Assembly (NCBI GenBank): GCA_903890265.1
Contig: CAITAM010000011.1
Span: forward strand, 1 to 5,673
DNA length: 5,673 nt
Direction: 5' to 3'
Origin: an uncultured Pseudomonadota bacterium
GTDB lineage: Bacteria; Pseudomonadota; Gammaproteobacteria; Steroidobacterales; Steroidobacteraceae
Positions 3,994 to 5,673 of this stretch are shown here, one piece after another. The position numbers and the translations under genes are program-made. The first letter of the stretch is position 1; every line of letters begins with the position of its first letter. Under the pieces are notes generated by a model. That model was not told the origin of the DNA. It worked only from the letters and a program-made list of their open reading frames with translations, and did no database searches.

Positions 3994-5649
3994 TCAGAGG
4001 AGCTTCGAGCGGCGCAGTGCGAGCATGGCGGCCGGCGGGTCGAACGAGTCCGGGTCCGCGCTCGACCAGAACTGGGCGTGCAGCGGGTGCAGCCTACGGT
4101 CGTACGCGCCGCTCAACAGCACGCCGGGCTCGAGGTAGGCGTTCGAGGTCGCGTAGGAGCGCACGGTCGTCGCGTCCAGCCGGCGCATGATGTGCTCGGG
4201 GCCGAGCTCCGCCGGATCGTTCAGGCCCGCGGCGGCGAGCAGTTCCTTCAGCGCGATGAGGGTGTTCTCGTGGTAGCGGAAGACGCGCTCGGCCTTGTCG
4301 TCGACGTCGAGCTGGCGCCAGCGGCGCGGGTCCTGGGTCGCGATGCCGGTCGGGCAGCGGTCCGTGTGGCAGGACAGGGACTGGATGCAGCCGATCGCGA
4401 ACAGGTAGCCGCGCGCGGCATTGCACCAGTCGGCACCGAGTGACAGCGTGCGGGCGATGTCGAACGCCGTCGTGACCTTGCCGGCGGCACCGATCCGGAT
4501 CGAGCCGCGCAGCCCGGCGCCCACCAGCGTGTCGTGGACGAGGTGCAGGCCGTCGCGCAGCGGGGTGCCGACGTGGTTGATGAATTCGAGCGGCGCGGCC
4601 CCGGTGCCGCCCTCGCCGCCGTCGACCACGATGAAGTCCGGGCGGATGCCGGTGCTCAGCATCGCCTTGGTGATGGCGAAGAACTCCCAGGGGTGGCCGA
4701 TCGCGAGCTTGAAGCCCGTCGGCTTGCCGCCCGAGAGCCGGCGCAGGCGGGCCACGAAGTGCAGCAGCTCGGCGGGCGTCGCGAAGGCCGTGTGCCGCGC
4801 CGGGGACACGCAGTCGACACCCGCCCGCACCCCGCGTACCGCGGCGATCTCGGCCGTGACCTTCGCCCCCGGCAGGACACCGCCGTGGCCGGGCTTGGCA
4901 CCCTGCGAGAGCTTGATCTCGATCATCTTCACGGCCGGCTGCGTGGCGGTCGCGGTGAACTTGTCGTCATCGAAGCGACCGTCGAGGTCGCGGCAGCCAA
5001 AGTAGCCGGAGCCGATGTTCCAGACGAGGTCACCGCCGTGCTCGAGGTGGTAGGGCGACACCGAGCCCTCGCCGGTGTCGTGGAAGAACCCACCGCGTCT
5101 CGCGCCGCTGTTGAGGGCGCGGATGGCATTGGGCGAAATGGCGCCGAAGCTCATCGCCGAGATATTGAAAAGACTCGCCGAGTACGGCTGCCCGGCGTCG
5201 GCGCCCACCGTGACGCGAAAGTCGTGGCTGTCGAGCGTGGCGGGCGCGAGTGACGGGTTGATCCACTCGTAATCCGCCTCGTAGACGTCGCGCAGGGTGC
5301 CGAAGGGGCGCTTGTCGAGGACCTGCTTCGAGCGCTGGTAGACGAGCGCCCGCTGCTCGCGCGAGAACGGCACGCGCTCGGTGTCCGACTGGATGAAATA
5401 CTGGCGCAGCTCGGGGCCGATGGACTCGAGCACGTAGCGGGCGTGGGCCGAGAGCGGGTAGATACGGCGCAGTGCGCTGTGCGACTGCGTGAGGTCGCGC
5501 AGGCCGACCGCCACCAGCGCGAGCAGTATCGCGGTCACCACGAGACCGTAGCCGGTGGCGAGGACGAGGGCGATACCGACGACGGCCGCCAGCACCACGA
5601 GGCCGAAGGGGAGGTAGCGAAAGGCCGCCGGGAGCGGTGCGTTGGCCAT
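3994..5649 (-). CDS. Membrane-anchored FMN-binding glutamate synthase family protein (GltB-like)
   Basis: This is a complete 551-residue protein. Two hydrophobic helices (about 13-31 and 35-50) anchor it in the inner membrane, and a cytoplasmic linker (51-135) follows. The rest is the FMN-binding synthase domain of GltB (Glu_synthase). Visible hallmarks are MSFGAISPNAI (166-176), GEGSVSPYHLEHGGDLVW (193-210), KLSQGAKPGHGGVLPG (246-261), VVDGGEGGTGAAP (341-353) and the FMN-phosphate region GAAGKVTTAFDIA (387-399). Cys421, Cys427 and Cys432 in C-x5-C-x4-CPTGIATQ match the spacing of the 3Fe-4S ligands of glutamate synthase. The glutaminase domain and C-terminal GXGXG domain of full GltB are missing, as is normal for this stand-alone family. 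No GltD-like reductase is nearby, so the electron donor, the ammonia source and the real reaction are unknown. The start at 5649 has only a weak GGAC ribosome site, but the membrane segments begin right after it. Only 24 bases precede it, so its promoter is mostly outside the window. Confidence 0.94.
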   Translation of the reverse strand: MANAPLPAAFRYLPFGLVVLAAVVGIALVLATGYGLVVTAILLALVAVGLRDLTQSHSALRRIYPLSAHARYVLESIGPELRQYFIQSDTERVPFSREQRALVYQRSKQVLDKRPFGTLRDVYEADYEWINPSLAPATLDSHDFRVTVGADAGQPYSASLFNISAMSFGAISPNAIRALNSGARRGGFFHDTGEGSVSPYHLEHGGDLVWNIGSGYFGCRDLDGRFDDDKFTATATQPAVKMIEIKLSQGAKPGHGGVLPGAKVTAEIAAVRGVRAGVDCVSPARHTAFATPAELLHFVARLRRLSGGKPTGFKLAIGHPWEFFAITKAMLSTGIRPDFIVVDGGEGGTGAAPLEFINHVGTPLRDGLHLVHDTLVGAGLRGSIRIGAAGKVTTAFDIARTLSLGADWCNAARGYLFAIGCIQSLSCHTDRCPTGIATQDPRRWRQLDVDDKAERVFRYHENTLIALKELLAAAGLNDPAELGPEHIMRRLDATTVRSYATSNAYLEPGVLLSGAYDRRLHPLHAQFWSSADPDSFDPPAAMLALRRSKLL

Positions 5650-5673
5650 GCGTCGGGTCCGGGGGTCGCGACG

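Noticed and set aside
1955..4138. A 727-codon open frame on the plus strand, longer than any real gene in the window
   Set aside because: It lies antisense to the whole amidohydrolase gene and runs across spacers at both ends. The translation is Arg/Ala/Gly/His-rich with no family motifs, while the minus strand carries a full set of amidohydrolase motifs. Long antisense frames are expected when third positions are nearly all G/C.
4534..5253. A 239-codon plus-strand frame opposite the GltB-like gene
   Set aside because: Its Arg/Ala/Val/Glu-rich composition is typical of antisense translation. The minus strand carries FMN and iron-sulfur motifs here.
3994..5649. Reading the GltB-like protein as the true glutamate synthase large subunit
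   Set aside because: At 551 residues it lacks the N-terminal glutaminase and C-terminal GXGXG domains of a GltB of about 1500 residues and has membrane helices instead. It belongs to the separate stand-alone family.

Overview
The window is 5.7 kb of very GC-rich DNA. It holds six protein-coding genes, all on the minus strand. The third codon positions are strongly G/C, which creates long open frames on the opposite strand; these are artefacts. The protein families (DUF883/YqjD-like, CsbD, proteobacterial SYLF, membrane-anchored GltB-like protein, exported YtcJ-type amidohydrolase) point to a high-GC Gram-negative proteobacterium, probably gamma or beta. The sequence alone does not fix the genus. 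I see no RNA genes, insertion sequences, CRISPR arrays, phage genes or attachment sites.

In the direction of transcription (right to left), positions 5649-3994 encode a complete standalone FMN/iron-sulfur protein related to the synthase domain of glutamate synthase. It has two N-terminal membrane helices. After 98 bp comes a complete exported metal-dependent amidohydrolase of the YtcJ type (3895-2144). A 176-bp gap follows (2143-1968). It has a GC-rich hairpin just after the amidohydrolase stop, an islet of about 50% A+T with an interrupted inverted repeat, and a second GC-rich hairpin.

The left third looks like a stress-protein cluster. It contains an unrecognised 173-residue helical, cysteine-containing protein (1967-1446), an exported SYLF-domain protein (1258-686), a 56-residue CsbD-family protein (612-442), and a DUF883/ElaB-YqjD-like protein (346 to the window edge) that is cut off before its C-terminal membrane anchor. 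CsbD, DUF883 and SYLF proteins are typical small or accessory proteins of general stress and stationary phase. Their shared strand and short gaps of 73-187 bp suggest co-regulation, and the 1968-2143 gap is the likeliest site of a cluster promoter.

Nothing here is clearly a new biological system. The best leads are the unrecognised protein at 1446-1967 beside the stress genes, the AT-rich inverted repeat upstream of it, and the orphan membrane-anchored GltB-like enzyme, which has no partner subunit in view.
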